From Alphaproteobacteria bacterium (GTDB lineage: Bacteria > Pseudomonadota > Alphaproteobacteria > Rhizobiales > Rhizobiaceae): a stretch of DNA of 64,000 bases. The notes beneath the pieces are model-generated. The model was not told the DNA's origin and searched no databases. It worked only from the letters and a program-made list of their open reading frames with translations. Of the stretch, positions 37,000 to 46,166 are shown piece by piece; the stretch's first letter is position 1, and every line of letters begins with the position of its first letter. The stretch covers positions 2,046,001-2,110,000 of the forward strand of contig JANSYK010000001.1 of NCBI GenBank assembly GCA_024742485.1, read 5' to 3'. The translations under genes were made by a program, and so were the position numbers.

Positions 37000-37770
37000 A
37001 TGAGCGTAATGGAAAAATTCGACCTCACCGGAAAAACTGCTCTAGTCACCGGCTGCAAGCGTGGTATCGGACGTGGCATGGCTGAAGCACTGGCGGAGGC
37101 CGGTGCGAACATAATCGGCGTGAGTGCCAGCCTTGAACCGACCGGCAGTGATGTCGAAAAGACCGTCACTGCTCTTGGGCGCCGGTTCAGCGGCTACCAG
37201 TGCGATTTTGCCGACAGGTCATCATTGACGGCATTTGCCACTGCCGTTGTCAAAGACCATCCGGTCATCGACATATTGGTGAACAATGCGGGAACCATCA
37301 AGCGGGCGCCGGCTGCCGACCATCCCGACGAACTTTGGGATGAGGTCATCGAGGTCAACCTTTCGGCGCAATTCGTGCTGACCCGGGAGATCGGTCGCGG
37401 CATGGTCGAACGTGGATCGGGGAAGATCATCTTCACCGCATCCCTGTTGTCTTTTCAGGGTGGAATCACGGTACCCGGCTATTCGGCTTCCAAGGGCGGT
37501 ATTGCGCAATTGACCATGGCCTTTGCCAATGAATGGGCGGCACGGGGAGTCAATGTCAATGCCATTGCACCCGGCTACATCAACACGGACAACACGGAAG
37601 CACTGCGCAATGATCCGGACAGGTCAAAAGCCATTCTTGAGCGCATTCCAGCGGGGCGATGGGGGGTACCGGACGATTTTGCCGGACCGGTGGTTTTTCT
37701 GGCTTCACCGGCATCCAACTACATGCATGGCAGTATCATGACCGTCGATGGCGGATGGATGGGGCGATAG
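37000..37770 (+). CDS. SDR oxidoreductase, KduD-like (2-keto-3-deoxy sugar acid dehydrogenase)
   Basis: 256-residue SDR. GGAGG lies 7 nt before the ATG at 37000. It has the cofactor motif TALVTGCKRGIGRGMA, NNAGTIKR, Ser in FTASLLSFQGG and Tyr/Lys in PGYSASKGG. The NNAGTIKRAPA and GITVPGYSASKGG stretches are close to KduD and to 2-keto-3-deoxy-L-fuconate dehydrogenases. It would oxidise the product of the enolase-superfamily dehydratase. Last gene of the GntR-controlled operon; it converges on the MipA-like gene. Confidence 0.87.
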   Translation: MSVMEKFDLTGKTALVTGCKRGIGRGMAEALAEAGANIIGVSASLEPTGSDVEKTVTALGRRFSGYQCDFADRSSLTAFATAVVKDHPVIDILVNNAGTIKRAPAADHPDELWDEVIEVNLSAQFVLTREIGRGMVERGSGKIIFTASLLSFQGGITVPGYSASKGGIAQLTMAFANEWAARGVNVNAIAPGYINTDNTEALRNDPDRSKAILERIPAGRWGVPDDFAGPVVFLASPASNYMHGSIMTVDGGWMGR

Positions 37771-37843
37771 AGCACTACGGATCTTGACCGCTTCGGCAAA
37801 CCAGCACTTGGATTGGGACTTGCGGCCGCCGTCAATTCCCGAT

Positions 37844-38617
37844 TCAAAAATCCAGATCGAACTTGCGGATCAGGGACAGTTTTCCATTGAATTGATCGAC
37901 CGACCCGGCAGCCACAATGGGTGAATCGGCGGCATCACCAATGAGGCGGCTCCAGCCGGTGGCCACCTCGCCTGCCCAGGCGTCGGAAAAATCGTAGCGA
38001 AGCGCAGCTTCGATACCAACGGATTTAAAGCCGCTTGATGCGTTGTAGGCCGGCAGGTTGAGCGCTGTCGTGGGCACCGAGAAATAGGTGCTCATATATT
38101 GGTCGTCGGCAAAGGATAGCCGCGGTCCGATGGAAATGGTTGTGGCCTGATCGGGTCGCCATATCGCATCGCCTCCGACCTCGCCGACGAATCCGTTGTG
38201 GCCGGTCACGCCAAAACGCGCATTCGTGAAGACGCGGGCATGTTCCCATTCATAGGACAAGGCAAGGCCGAGCTCGAAGCTCCGGTCGACATTCGGAATC
38301 CCGCTAAGTATCGGGTCATCCTGGGCGGTCCGTTCCGATTGTATGCCGAATGACGGTCCGATGGAAAATCCCAGATCGTCTCCATAGCCGAAATTGATCG
38401 CCTTGAATCTCAGGGCCTTCACACGGACAACGACGGACGGCTTGACCTCATATCTGGAGGCGCCTTCATAGGCCGGTTCCACCTTGGCGCCGCCACCCAA
38501 TTCAAGCTTGATATTGTGCTGCTTCGGCGCGTCTTCAGCCTGCGCTCCCGCGACAGCAAAACCAGCCAGAAAAACGCAAAGGGAAGGTACAAACCTCAAT
38601 CGGGTGGATAGAAACAT
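37844..38617 (-). CDS. MipA/OmpV-family outer-membrane protein
   Basis: 257-residue outer-membrane beta-barrel. A signal peptide (MFLSTRLRFVPSLCVFLAGFAVAGAQA) precedes alternating hydrophobic strands, including the family's KLELGGGAKVEPAYEGA opening and SIGPSFGI. The last residues end in aromatic Phe (KFDLDF), the usual Bam signal. GGAG lies 11 nt before the ATG at 38617. MipA relatives scaffold murein hydrolases, but most alphaproteobacterial members have no tested role. Confidence 0.83.
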   Translation of the reverse strand: MFLSTRLRFVPSLCVFLAGFAVAGAQAEDAPKQHNIKLELGGGAKVEPAYEGASRYEVKPSVVVRVKALRFKAINFGYGDDLGFSIGPSFGIQSERTAQDDPILSGIPNVDRSFELGLALSYEWEHARVFTNARFGVTGHNGFVGEVGGDAIWRPDQATTISIGPRLSFADDQYMSTYFSVPTTALNLPAYNASSGFKSVGIEAALRYDFSDAWAGEVATGWSRLIGDAADSPIVAAGSVDQFNGKLSLIRKFDLDF

Positions 38618-38673
38618 GAACTGACGTACTCCAAATCGTTGCCCGGCTATCGGCTGTGCCACTCAGTCCCGCC

Positions 38674-38701
38674 ATATAGGCGGCAATCTGACGGAAGCAA
38701 G
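38674..38701 (-). promoter_or_regulatory. Candidate promoter of the MipA/OmpV gene
   Basis: On the minus strand CTTGCT (38701-38696), 16 nt, then CTATAT (38679-38674). The -10 equals the rhizobial consensus, the -35 matches 4 of 6. The remaining 38702-38970 stretch shows only a short hairpin (GAGGCA/TGCCTC near 38809) and no gene. Confidence 0.45.
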
Positions 38702-38970
38702 TCCTGATCCTTGCAGTTGATCTGCAACATTCCGTTAAAGATGAACCGATTCGACAAGCAACCGCATTTCATCTTTGTTGGTACCCGCAATACCGCCCCG
38801 TGCCAAGAGGCATCTTGCCTCACCATTCGAAACCGATGGCGGCCGGCAAAGCAAACCGCGAAACTAAGCTTTATGAAGACGATTCAACCCGTTGCACCCA
38901 CACCCATGACAGGTGTCGTTTGACTGTACCGATTGCGATGAGCGCTCAAACCGGGCGTCTGATCACCACG

Positions 38971-40188
38971 TCAGGCAACCTGCCGCGACAACGCGCATTG
39001 TGACCACAAATCGGAGAGAGCGTCGGCAAGATGCGCAATGTCGCTGTCGCCATGCAGTGGCGACGGTGTGATCCGCAGTCTTTCCGTTCCCTTTGGTACC
39101 GTCGGATAATTAATCGGCTGAACATAAACGCCGTAGTCATCCAACAGGATATCCGACAGTCTTTTGCACTTCACCGGGTCACCAACCATGACCGGTACGA
39201 TATGGCTGGGATTTGGCATGTGCGGTATTTTTCGGGCGTCAAGCGCCTCCCGCACCTTGGTCACCTGCCGCCTTTGGCGCTTCCGCTCCATTTCGCTGGA
39301 TTTCAGATGCCGGATGGAAGCCGTTGCGCCGGCCGCCAACGCCGGCGGCAGCGCCGTTGTAAAAATGAAACCCGACGCAAAGGACCGGACAAAATCGCAA
39401 AGGGCTGATGAGGCGGCGATGTAGCCTCCCATAACGCCGACAGCTTTGCCCAGCGTACCCTCTATCACGGTCAAACGGTCCATCAGGCCTTCCCGTTCCG
39501 CAATCCCGCCGCCGCGCGGCCCGTAGAGACCGACCGCATGCACCTCATCAAGATAGGTCATGGCCCCGAATTCATCGGCAAGATCGCAGATTTCAGCGAT
39601 CGGTGAAATATCGCCATCCATCGAATAGACGCTCTCGAAGGCAATCATTTTTGGCGCCGCAGGATCGGCTGCGGCCAGTTTCTCCTGCAGATCATCGACA
39701 TCATTATGATTGAAAATGACTTTCTGAGCCCGTGAGTGTCGAATACCCTCGATCATCGAAGCATGGTTCATGGAGTCGGAAAAGACGATCAGTCCGGGTA
39801 TCCGGGAGGCAATCGTTCCGAGAGCCGCCCAGTTGGATACATAGCCGGAGGTAAACAGCAGGGCGGCATCCTTGCCGTGCAGATCGGCCAGTTCCTGTTC
39901 CAGTAGAACGTGATAGTGATTGGTGCCGGATATGTTGCGCGTACCGCCGGCACCGGCGCCACACCGATCGATGGCTTCGTGCATCGCTTCGGTCACTATG
40001 GGGCTCTGCCCCATCCCCAGATAGTCGTTGGAGCACCAGACCGTCACATCCTTCGGACCGCCTTCACAATGTCTGACTGCCGCCGGAAAAGACCCCGCCT
40101 TTCGTTCCAGATCCGCGAAGACCCGGTAATTGCCCTCATCCCGAAGCCCCTTGAGCGCGGTTTGAAAGTGCCGTTCAAAATCCATCAT
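38971..40188 (-). CDS. hemA: 5-aminolevulinate synthase
   Basis: PLP enzyme of 405 residues making 5-aminolevulinate from glycine and succinyl-CoA, the first committed step of haem synthesis by the C4 route typical of alphaproteobacteria. The N-terminus [40 protein letters not shown], the D214-E-V-H cofactor site and the PLP lysine K248 in [10 protein letters not shown] are all hallmarks. The adjacent ATG at 40185 is better spaced (7 nt) from GGAG than the one at 40188. The tspO gene lies just upstream on the same strand. Confidence 0.95.
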   Translation of the reverse strand: MMDFERHFQTALKGLRDEGNYRVFADLERKAGSFPAAVRHCEGGPKDVTVWCSNDYLGMGQSPIVTEAMHEAIDRCGAGAGGTRNISGTNHYHVLLEQELADLHGKDAALLFTSGYVSNWAALGTIASRIPGLIVFSDSMNHASMIEGIRHSRAQKVIFNHNDVDDLQEKLAAADPAAPKMIAFESVYSMDGDISPIAEICDLADEFGAMTYLDEVHAVGLYGPRGGGIAEREGLMDRLTVIEGTLGKAVGVMGGYIAASSALCDFVRSFASGFIFTTALPPALAAGATASIRHLKSSEMERKRQRRQVTKVREALDARKIPHMPNPSHIVPVMVGDPVKCKRLSDILLDDYGVYVQPINYPTVPKGTERLRITPSPLHGDSDIAHLADALSDLWSQCALSRQVA

Positions 40189-40287
40189 GTTGCTCCGACG
40201 GTATGATCCTGACCCCTGTCAGGTCGTGAAATTCACAATTCATGTTTCGGCTGTGGCGTCAAGCCGGTGCACTGTCACACGATACCC

Positions 40288-40770
40288 TCATGGCCGTGCC
40301 TGCCCGATATTCGGATTAAGCCGACGGATCGTGAAATTCAACAGAACGGCAATCGTCACCCAGCACAGATAGGGGATGAACAGGACCGACGCCCAGACGG
40401 CGTGCGGCAGGGCGACAACAATGAACGCTGCCACCAGGACCCACAGGATCAAGGCATCGATGAGCGCCAGCTCCATTCGCCTCATCCCGAAAAACAGCGC
40501 AGACCAGAGCAGATTCGCGACCAACTGGAGACCCCACAGCACGATCGCCGCACTCATTCCGGCCTGACGCCAGACAAGCCAGGCTGCAATGACCATCATG
40601 ATGTAAAGTGTCGTCCAGACCATCGGAAAGACCCGGTTGGGCGGGGTCCAGGACGGTTTTGCCAGACTCTCGTACCATGCGCCCGGCTTGAAAATTGCAC
40701 CGCTTGCCGCGGTGACGACCACCATGATGATGAACACATAGATCAATGCGTCACTTCCTTGTCGTTCCAC
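40288..40770 (-). CDS. tspO: TspO/MBR-family tryptophan-rich sensory protein
   Basis: 160-residue inner- or outer-membrane protein with five hydrophobic helices. The WTPPNRVFPMVWTTLYIMM stretch is the family signature and Trp residues are frequent. TspO binds porphyrins and affects tetrapyrrole flow in Rhodobacter and rhizobia. Its position 100 nt upstream of hemA on the same strand supports a tetrapyrrole link and possible co-transcription. Confidence 0.88.
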   Translation of the reverse strand: MERQGSDALIYVFIIMVVVTAASGAIFKPGAWYESLAKPSWTPPNRVFPMVWTTLYIMMVIAAWLVWRQAGMSAAIVLWGLQLVANLLWSALFFGMRRMELALIDALILWVLVAAFIVVALPHAVWASVLFIPYLCWVTIAVLLNFTIRRLNPNIGQARP

Positions 40771-41243
40771 ACTGGCTTCGGTGCATCAACGCTTCGGGAT
40801 CAGCGCGACCGTCCAACCGGGTTGTTCTGCATCATCACACGTTTACCTGTTCCGAGGCTTTTCGTGCCTCGGGCCCGAACCAGGCAGTCTGCGAAATGGA
40901 CCGGGGTCCTGGCGGATCAGTTTCCGGTCGATTGCTCCATCACACCGACCACGCCTTCCACATCGATGGAGCAAGTATGAGAATGTCACAGGACATCAAG
41001 TGAGATCACAATCAGGAGAGGTTCCGCTGCAGCGGTGTTTGAATATTGACACTGCCGGGTCTGGGGCTAGGGTTTTCCAAATCCAGGGTTGTCGGGCCGG
41101 TTTGACCGGACGTCTTCACCCTCGTCTCACACTGAGGCGGGGCATGGATAACCAGTGTCCCGCCGTGGGCGGCGATCTCGGAACACGCAAATCTTGCGGT
41201 CACGGAGCACCGGTTTGGTTGGGAAGGAAATCGGAGGAACCAG
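40771..41243. other. 473-nt intergenic region with hairpin and candidate promoter
   Basis: A perfect 7-bp hairpin CCGAGGC/GCCTCGG with a 7-nt loop lies at 40852-40872, upstream of tspO. TTGACA at 41046-41051 with CTAGGG at 41067-41072 (short 15-nt spacing) is a weak promoter candidate for the cytochrome gene. No gene is supported here. Confidence 0.4.
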
Positions 41244-41693
41244 ATGACGCGACTGATGTTTGCATGCATTGCCTTATTGGGCATCACTGGCTCAGCCCCG
41301 GCGCAAGACCTTGTGGCCGGGGGTGAAAAAGTCTTCAAAAAATGCAAAGTCTGCCACGCCGTCGGCGACGGTGCCAAGAACCGTGTCGGACCCATCCTCA
41401 ACAATGTCTTCGGGCGCCCGGCTGCCACCGTGGACGGCTTCAAATATTCCAGTGTCATGACCGCGTATGGTGAGGCCGGTTTGGTCTGGAACGAAGAAAC
41501 CATATCGGCCTATGTCGGAAATCCAAAAAAATGGCTGGTCAATTCGGCAGCGGAATACAGCCTGGATTGTTCTCAGTTGAAGAAGTGCCGGGGAAAGATG
41601 GCTTTCGCGGGCCTCAAGAAGCCCGACGACGTCACCGCTCTCATCGCCTATCTGCAGACATTCAGCAAAGAAAACGCCGGGGACGGTGGCTGA
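41244..41693 (+). CDS. Class I c-type cytochrome (cytochrome c2-like)
   Basis: 149-residue periplasmic electron carrier. A signal peptide ends near residue 20 (GSAPAQ). Haem attachment is C34-K-V-C37-H38; the distal Met ligand is probably M119 in CRGKMAFAGLKKPDD, the common cytochrome c2 context. Oddity: an extra cysteine pair (C109 and C115 in LDCSQLKKC) precedes the Met ligand and could form a disulphide. GGAGG sits 6 nt before the ATG. Partner oxidase or reductase is not nearby. Confidence 0.9.
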   Translation: MTRLMFACIALLGITGSAPAQDLVAGGEKVFKKCKVCHAVGDGAKNRVGPILNNVFGRPAATVDGFKYSSVMTAYGEAGLVWNEETISAYVGNPKKWLVNSAAEYSLDCSQLKKCRGKMAFAGLKKPDDVTALIAYLQTFSKENAGDGG

Positions 41694-41827
41694 CACCGCA
41701 AAGATCTTCGATCAGGGACGGTGTTCATCGGACAAAAAATCGATTTACAATTTTTGTAGCCATTACCCTTGTCATTCCGCGTGCATTGCTCAAGCATCAC
41801 GTTCAATCGAACGCAAGGGATGCACCA

Positions 41828-42889
41828 ATGATTCGACGTTTCGTGATGTGTCTGGCCCTTTCTCTTTTTGGCTTGGGAACAGGTTTGGCGCAGCAAGATG
41901 ACAGGACCGAGCCAGAGGTTATCCAGGTCCAGTTGCTTGCCTGGCTGGCTGCCCGGCCGCACGTTTCACCGAATTCGCTCGGCGACATGGGGTTTGACCC
42001 GATCTCGCGCGAGCGTTTCGCCGAGGCCTTGAAACATGTGCTCGACGAGAATTGGGCCGAGGCTTTGCCTCTTGCACACCGCATCGGATACGAAATCGTT
42101 TGGTTGCAGGACGGCAATCAACGCTATCTGGTGCTGCAGGAAGATTATCCGCACGGCATAGGGCCGACAGTGGTCATCTCAAAGCAGCCGAAACGCAATG
42201 TCATTGCCGAGGCGCCGCATTCAACCTTCGAACAGGGCACTCCGGAGGAGGCAGCCATCCTGCTCGATCAACTCGGTTTTCGCGCGGCCATTCTTTCCGG
42301 AGCCCACCGGTGCGCGGCGGCAACATTCCTGCAGTGTCGCGGCCACACGGCAGTCTGCGGCGACCGGCCCGGCTCGCCCTATCGCAAGTCGGACGTCGCA
42401 CACAATCCGACGACCCTGTTTCATGTTGCTCATGTGACCCTGACCAATGCCTGGACCAAAGCCAAGGCCATCAGCCTGCACGGCATGCGCAAGCGCGGCA
42501 ATACAATCACCGTCCTGTCGGATGGTTCGCACGCCATGGACGGTCAACAGCAATCGACGGTCAAGGCGATCCGGGACAATTTCCGACGATTGCTTGGTCA
42601 GGGAAAAGGCAACGTCTACAGTTGCAATCACTCCGATGATATCCCGGCTTCCTTTCCTCCGCTTTGTGGAACGACCAATGTGCAGGCCATTGAACTCAAT
42701 GGCGGAACTGCCCAATGCGGTCTGAGCACGGACAACAGCACCGGTCGCTTTGTCCATATGGAGCAAAGCTGGGACATTTTGGGTGAATTTCACCGGCAGT
42801 GGGCGAATCTTGAAGGCACACTCCATGCAGGGCCGATGGTCGAAGCATTGGCCATCGCGTTCCCACAAGACATGCCGGACCAGCCGTGA
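41828..42889 (+). CDS. Secreted protein, possible poly-gamma-glutamate hydrolase-like zinc hydrolase
   Basis: 353 residues with a signal peptide (MIRRFVMCLALSLFGLGTGLAQ). The segment AEAPHSTFEQGTPEEAA places His and Glu as in zinc sites of N-formylglutamate or poly-gamma-glutamate hydrolases, and AILSGAHRCAAATFLQC, HNPTTLFHVAH and VLSDGSHAMDG add conserved-looking His residues. Six or more cysteines suggest disulphides. I do not firmly recognise the family, so the hydrolase idea rests on this motif only. The start at 41828 was chosen for the signal peptide. Confidence 0.55.
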   Translation: MIRRFVMCLALSLFGLGTGLAQQDDRTEPEVIQVQLLAWLAARPHVSPNSLGDMGFDPISRERFAEALKHVLDENWAEALPLAHRIGYEIVWLQDGNQRYLVLQEDYPHGIGPTVVISKQPKRNVIAEAPHSTFEQGTPEEAAILLDQLGFRAAILSGAHRCAAATFLQCRGHTAVCGDRPGSPYRKSDVAHNPTTLFHVAHVTLTNAWTKAKAISLHGMRKRGNTITVLSDGSHAMDGQQQSTVKAIRDNFRRLLGQGKGNVYSCNHSDDIPASFPPLCGTTNVQAIELNGGTAQCGLSTDNSTGRFVHMEQSWDILGEFHRQWANLEGTLHAGPMVEALAIAFPQDMPDQP

Positions 42890-42997
42890 AATGGATCCGA
42901 CCGGTTTTACCGGGTAGCGGCAAGGTTTCAGTTCCGCGCCCGGGCAATGTTTGCTACCTGTCCTTATGGCCAAAGCAACGGCAGCCCGAATACCGCA

Positions 42998-45184
42998 ATG
43001 GTGAAACTCAGCGACCAGATTGAACGGCTTCGTGTGATCAATTCACTGCGTATCGCTCTGGTGATGGTGGTGTGTGTCGCCCTGGCGGTCTTGCTGGATA
43101 TGCGAACCGGTGTGTTCGTGATTTTTCCGGTCCTGGTGATTTCTTTCATGTTCCACGATGAATCGCCGATTGCCGGACTGTCTCTTGTTGCAGGATCGGT
43201 GCTTGGTGCCGCAATCTCCTTCGTGACGATCGATTTCTTCCTGACGGCCCGGCCATTGTTCATGCTGGTGACCCTCGTAGAAATCTGCCTCTTGGGATAT
43301 TGGGCCGCGCAGGGGTTTCACAAACGCTGGCCTGGGGCATTCAGCGCCTTTTTTGCGATTCTGATCGTCGCCGGCGCGGCCTTCGCCGCCATCAGCGGTG
43401 CGGAACTGGGCGAGCAGGTTGCGTTCCACTGGACGCTTGAGATTGCGCTCGGCGTTGCTGTCACATGGCTGATCATGCTGGGCCTCTGGCCATCGCCAAG
43501 CGCGCGCGATCTTGACAATCTGTGTCTTGGGATCGGACGGGAATGTGCCGTTTTGCTGCTCAAGACAGCCAATCGCCTCGAATCCGGGCAACCCATATCC
43601 TATCATCCCAGCCCCGTCAGTCTCATGAATTTCGGCAAATGGCGACACCAGGTCGACACACTCAAATGGCGGTTCAGAGGCGAGCGCCAACACTATGAAG
43701 CGATCCGTCAGCGCATGCGCAATCTGCTGCTGTCCTACGTCAATGTGCGTCATATGGAACGCACGCTGGAGGACATGCCGCGGACCGATGATGTGACCGA
43801 TATCCGGACTGAAATCGCGGCTGTTCTGCGCGGTCTTGCCGATGGGATGGAAAATCCGGGTGACACGAGTGGTCTCGAACCATTGCTGCAGATCATCGAC
43901 CGCCGCCGCGATGCGATTGCACAGAACCTGCGCGAACACAGAGCCGAATTGGAATGGCTCCCGGCCAAGCTGGCGGCCTTCTCCACGGCGGCGCGCGATC
44001 TGCAGCGCGACATCATGACACTTGCCAATCCAGAGCTGTCCGAGGCCCCTTTGCCCGCCGAGGTCCAACCAGCAGAGCCAGGCCTTCCGGTTGCTCAAGA
44101 CAGTGCAAAATCTGCGCTCAAACTGACACTGGGCGTTGCCATCGCGCTTCTCTTGCATTTGATACCATCCATGCCGGCCGGCGCTTATCTGGTGCTCGGC
44201 CTGGTCGTGGTCATGGTGCAGCCGAACCTTGGTAAGTCGCATCTTCGGGTGCGTTTGTGGTTTCCCGGGGTCTTGGCCGGTTCCGCCTACAGCGTTGTCG
44301 GTCTCGCATTGATTTCGGTTGCACCGCATTTCCCATTGTTGATGGCATGGCTCGCTGCCGGATTTCTGATCGGCGCATATGTCGGTGCCGGACATGACCG
44401 TATTTCCTATTCCGGTTTCCAGATCTGTATCGGCATTACGGTCATTCTCGGCATGGCCGCGTTTCCACTCTCATCCGTCATTGTCGCGGAAGAGCGGATT
44501 CTCGGCGCGATAGTCGGTTTTGTCGTGGCGCTCGCTGTGGGGCAGAACATCTGGCCTGAACACCCTGCCGATCTGCTGCGCCGGAGTTTTGCGGATAATC
44601 TTCGGGCCATGCCACCGGTTTTGGCGCGCATTTGTGCCGCCGAAAATCCGGATCCGGCACTCCTCAATGCCCATCTCCAACGTTTGCAAATGGACGTCCA
44701 TAGGGATTTTGCACTGCTTTACGATTACAGTTACATGCTGCCGGGAAAAATCCGTTCCACCTATGATTATCGCTGGATGACACATGCAACCGGTAATATG
44801 TTCCATCAGATGTGGACATTGCACCAGGCGCTTTCGCGCGTCGAAGACCCTGCAATCAGGCGTGAAATGATTGCACCGACGACCATGGCCCTCGAACAGC
44901 TTCGTTCCCTGACCGGGGCTTTGGCCGATGAAATCACGACGGGCGAAACCTCCGCGGGCGGTGTCATTCACGAGCGGCTTCGCGCGCTGGATGACGCCAC
45001 GGAGGACGCCGAACTGCTGCCGGTGGGAGCGGGAGCATCACAGCGCGCACGTTATTTCGGCGTCAACTTCATTCGTGAAATGAGTCGCCAGCTGGCACTG
45101 GTGGCCACGTCCATAGACAGCGAGGATACACCGGCATTGCCACAGACATCACAATTGGCGCAAACCTATGAGGGAGCGAGGTAA
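42998..45184 (+). CDS. FUSC-family (aromatic acid exporter/YccS-like) membrane protein
   Basis: About 728 residues with two blocks of hydrophobic helices (roughly 15-170 and 390-530) separated by a soluble helical region, and a soluble C-terminal part. This duplicated layout is that of fusaric-acid-resistance/AaeB-type exporters. The stop overlaps the start of the membrane-fusion gene (45182-45186), the usual aaeB-aaeA pairing though in reverse order. Start is uncertain: ATG 42998 or ATG 42947, neither with a good ribosome site. Likely exports aromatic or lipophilic acids. Confidence 0.83.
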   Translation: MVKLSDQIERLRVINSLRIALVMVVCVALAVLLDMRTGVFVIFPVLVISFMFHDESPIAGLSLVAGSVLGAAISFVTIDFFLTARPLFMLVTLVEICLLGYWAAQGFHKRWPGAFSAFFAILIVAGAAFAAISGAELGEQVAFHWTLEIALGVAVTWLIMLGLWPSPSARDLDNLCLGIGRECAVLLLKTANRLESGQPISYHPSPVSLMNFGKWRHQVDTLKWRFRGERQHYEAIRQRMRNLLLSYVNVRHMERTLEDMPRTDDVTDIRTEIAAVLRGLADGMENPGDTSGLEPLLQIIDRRRDAIAQNLREHRAELEWLPAKLAAFSTAARDLQRDIMTLANPELSEAPLPAEVQPAEPGLPVAQDSAKSALKLTLGVAIALLLHLIPSMPAGAYLVLGLVVVMVQPNLGKSHLRVRLWFPGVLAGSAYSVVGLALISVAPHFPLLMAWLAAGFLIGAYVGAGHDRISYSGFQICIGITVILGMAAFPLSSVIVAEERILGAIVGFVVALAVGQNIWPEHPADLLRRSFADNLRAMPPVLARICAAENPDPALLNAHLQRLQMDVHRDFALLYDYSYMLPGKIRSTYDYRWMTHATGNMFHQMWTLHQALSRVEDPAIRREMIAPTTMALEQLRSLTGALADEITTGETSAGGVIHERLRALDDATEDAELLPVGAGASQRARYFGVNFIREMSRQLALVATSIDSEDTPALPQTSQLAQTYEGAR

Positions 45185-46056
45185 TGGCGGCACTGCGACA
45201 TGGCGTGACCACCATAAGGTTCTGGGTGTCCCTGGCTTTCTGCCTGATCATTCTGCTTCTCGTCTACTACATCGCATCGGATCGGATCACACCAATGACC
45301 CGGGACGCCTATGTGCAGGCCTTCGTCATTCCGGTCGCACCGCTGGTGTCGGGTGAAGTCACTGAGGTTTTTGTCGAAAACGGCAGCACGGTCGAGAAGG
45401 GCGATCCACTGTTTCGCATCGACCAACGGGCCTTCCAGTTCGAAGTCGACCGCCTTCAGGCCAAACTGGATCAGTTGCAGCTTGAGCTGGGACAGCAGGA
45501 CGGCGCCCCGGACACACAGCATGCTGGCGTGAAGCAGATCAGGGCAGAGTTGGCAAATGCCAGATTGAACTTGCAACAGACCACGGTCCAGGCACCGGAA
45601 GATGGTATCGTCGACAACATGCAGCTCCACGCCGGCGCTTATGCAGCCGTCGGCAGGGCGGTGATGACCCTTGTCGATTCAGGCCGGTGGTGGATCGTTG
45701 CCAACTATGAGGAAAACGCGCTTTCGGTCATCCGCAAGGGCCAGTCCGTGGCATTCGGCCTCTACATGTTCCCCGGACAGGTCTTTTCAGGGACTGTGGA
45801 AAGCATTGGCTGGGGTGTGGAACGTGGCCAGGGATTTGCCACCGGCAACCTGCCGCACATCGCAAATCCGAACCGGTGGATCGCATTCTCACAGAGGTTT
45901 CAGGTGCGTATTGCTCCCTCCGGCCCCATTTCCGAACAACCGCAGAGGGTTGGCGCAACGGCACGGGTTGTCGTGTTCTCCAAAGACACAAATGTGATGA
46001 ATCCTGTCGCCAGAATGTTGATGCGACTCTCTGCAACAACCGACTATCTGTACTGA
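45184..46056 (+). CDS. HlyD-family membrane fusion protein (AaeA/EmrA-like)
   Basis: 290-residue periplasmic adaptor. One N-terminal membrane anchor (about 15-32, SLAFCLIILLLVYYIAS) is followed by a lipoyl half-motif (APLVSGEVTEVFVENGSTVEKGD), a coiled coil (about 85-130) and the second lipoyl half (TTVQAPEDGIVDNMQLHAGAY). It bridges the FUSC transporter to the outer membrane. Start codon overlaps the FUSC stop by 1 nt. Confidence 0.88.
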   Translation: MAALRHGVTTIRFWVSLAFCLIILLLVYYIASDRITPMTRDAYVQAFVIPVAPLVSGEVTEVFVENGSTVEKGDPLFRIDQRAFQFEVDRLQAKLDQLQLELGQQDGAPDTQHAGVKQIRAELANARLNLQQTTVQAPEDGIVDNMQLHAGAYAAVGRAVMTLVDSGRWWIVANYEENALSVIRKGQSVAFGLYMFPGQVFSGTVESIGWGVERGQGFATGNLPHIANPNRWIAFSQRFQVRIAPSGPISEQPQRVGATARVVVFSKDTNVMNPVARMLMRLSATTDYLY

Positions 46057-46088
46057 TCGCAGGCGCAATTGTATCCAACAGTCGAATG

Positions 46089-46112
46089 CGCCCGGGCATT
46101 GCCGGGCGTTTC
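46089..46112 (+). terminator. Rho-independent terminator-like hairpin
   Basis: CGCCCGG (46089-46095) pairs with CCGGGCG (46102-46108) across 6 nt and is followed by TTTCC and TATTT. It lies 33 nt after the HlyD stop and between convergent genes, so it may end the FUSC-HlyD transcript. Confidence 0.55.
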
Positions 46113-46166
46113 CGTATTTCGGGCGAGGTCAATCAAATCCGGACCCGGTGGCGGTTCCTCCCGGCA

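Noticed and set aside
43043-44395. Minus-strand frame of 450 residues rich in His and Arg
   Set aside because: Antisense to the FUSC membrane protein; composition is typical of a shadow frame.
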